A stretch of 64,000 bases of DNA from Gordionus sp. m RMFG-2023 (taxonomy: Eukaryota > Nematomorpha > Gordioida > Chordodea > Parachordodidae), in contig NC_088778.1 of assembly GCF_954871325.1 (NCBI RefSeq), positions 10,201,743 through 10,265,742 of the forward strand, in the 5' to 3' direction. Positions 63,798-64,000 of this stretch are shown piece by piece. The first letter of the stretch is position 1, and every line of letters starts with the position of its first letter. The notes beneath the pieces were generated by a model that worked only from the letters and a program-made list of their open reading frames with translations, was not told the DNA's origin and did not search any database. The position numbers and the translations under genes were made by a program.

Positions 63798-64000
63798 TTT
63801 TCAAAATTAATGATTTTTTGAATATATATTATAAGTGGGACATGAAAAGTGAAACATGAAAAGTGTGACATGAGAACTTGACAAGGCTTTTATATATATT
63901 ATAGATAGATACTAAACAATGGGTATGCTCTCTAAATGAGATTAATACTAGCATCTCTATTACAAGAGAAAAACAACAATTGACTCCTTTACAGGTTTAA
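63798..64000. other. No gene seen
   Basis: AT-rich, with a GTGAAACATGAAAAGTGTGACATG phrase made of three short direct copies (GGGACATGAAAAG, GAAACATGAAAAG, GTGACATGAGAAC). Confidence 0.5.

Overview
This is a very AT-rich animal chromosome segment. It has GT-AG spliceosomal introns, a nuclear gene for a mitochondrial complex I subunit, a multi-exon extracellular-domain gene and a dense load of nested transposons. An invertebrate is most likely, and a TE-rich arthropod such as a parasitic copepod would fit, but the sequence alone does not fix the species. No bacterial operons, CRISPR arrays or rRNA genes are present.

Host genes: (1) A five-exon gene on the minus strand fills 188-23774. Its exons join in phase to give a 713-residue single-pass membrane protein: signal peptide, low-complexity stalk with an internal repeat, one thrombospondin type-1 repeat, one Ig domain, one EGF domain, a transmembrane helix and a 224-residue cytoplasmic tail. 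The EGF domain is split by a 16.8 kb intron that is packed with mobile elements. (2) 57882-58556 (minus) is an intronless NDUFB7 (complex I B18) gene with about 90 extra residues ahead of the twin CX9C domain. A possible orphan terminal exon lies at 26639-26849.

Mobile layout from left to right: decayed hAT piece (1.8-2.5 kb); GC-word MITE and Gypsy fossil (3.4-5.4 kb); a 2.7 kb foldback (5.8-8.5 kb); further hAT-type ends and a MITE (8.5-10.9 kb); a compact RT-RNase H element with 60 bp perfect terminal direct repeats (11.2-14.4 kb); a 1.6 kb hAT with a MITE nested inside it (24.1-25.8 kb); a three-level nest of Gypsy, hAT and a second Gypsy (27.5-36.1 kb); a third Gypsy fossil containing a coding minisatellite and an extra CCHC frame (37.9-44.6 kb); a 7.4 kb Mutator-like element whose long terminal inverted repeats are built from a 14 bp minisatellite (45.1-52.5 kb); a MITE family with CGTCAAGAATGACGG ends (53.4-54.0 and 61.6 kb); and two more hATs with exact 8 bp target duplications (55.0-56.8 and 60.2-61.4 kb). 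A tRNA-like fossil lies near the right edge.

The strongest candidates for something undescribed are the TSP1-Ig-EGF-TM protein, the RT-RNase H element that shows neither integrase nor tyrosine recombinase, and the Mutator-like element with minisatellite ends. The parallel design of the hAT families, each carrying its own iterated GC-rich word at the termini, is also notable.
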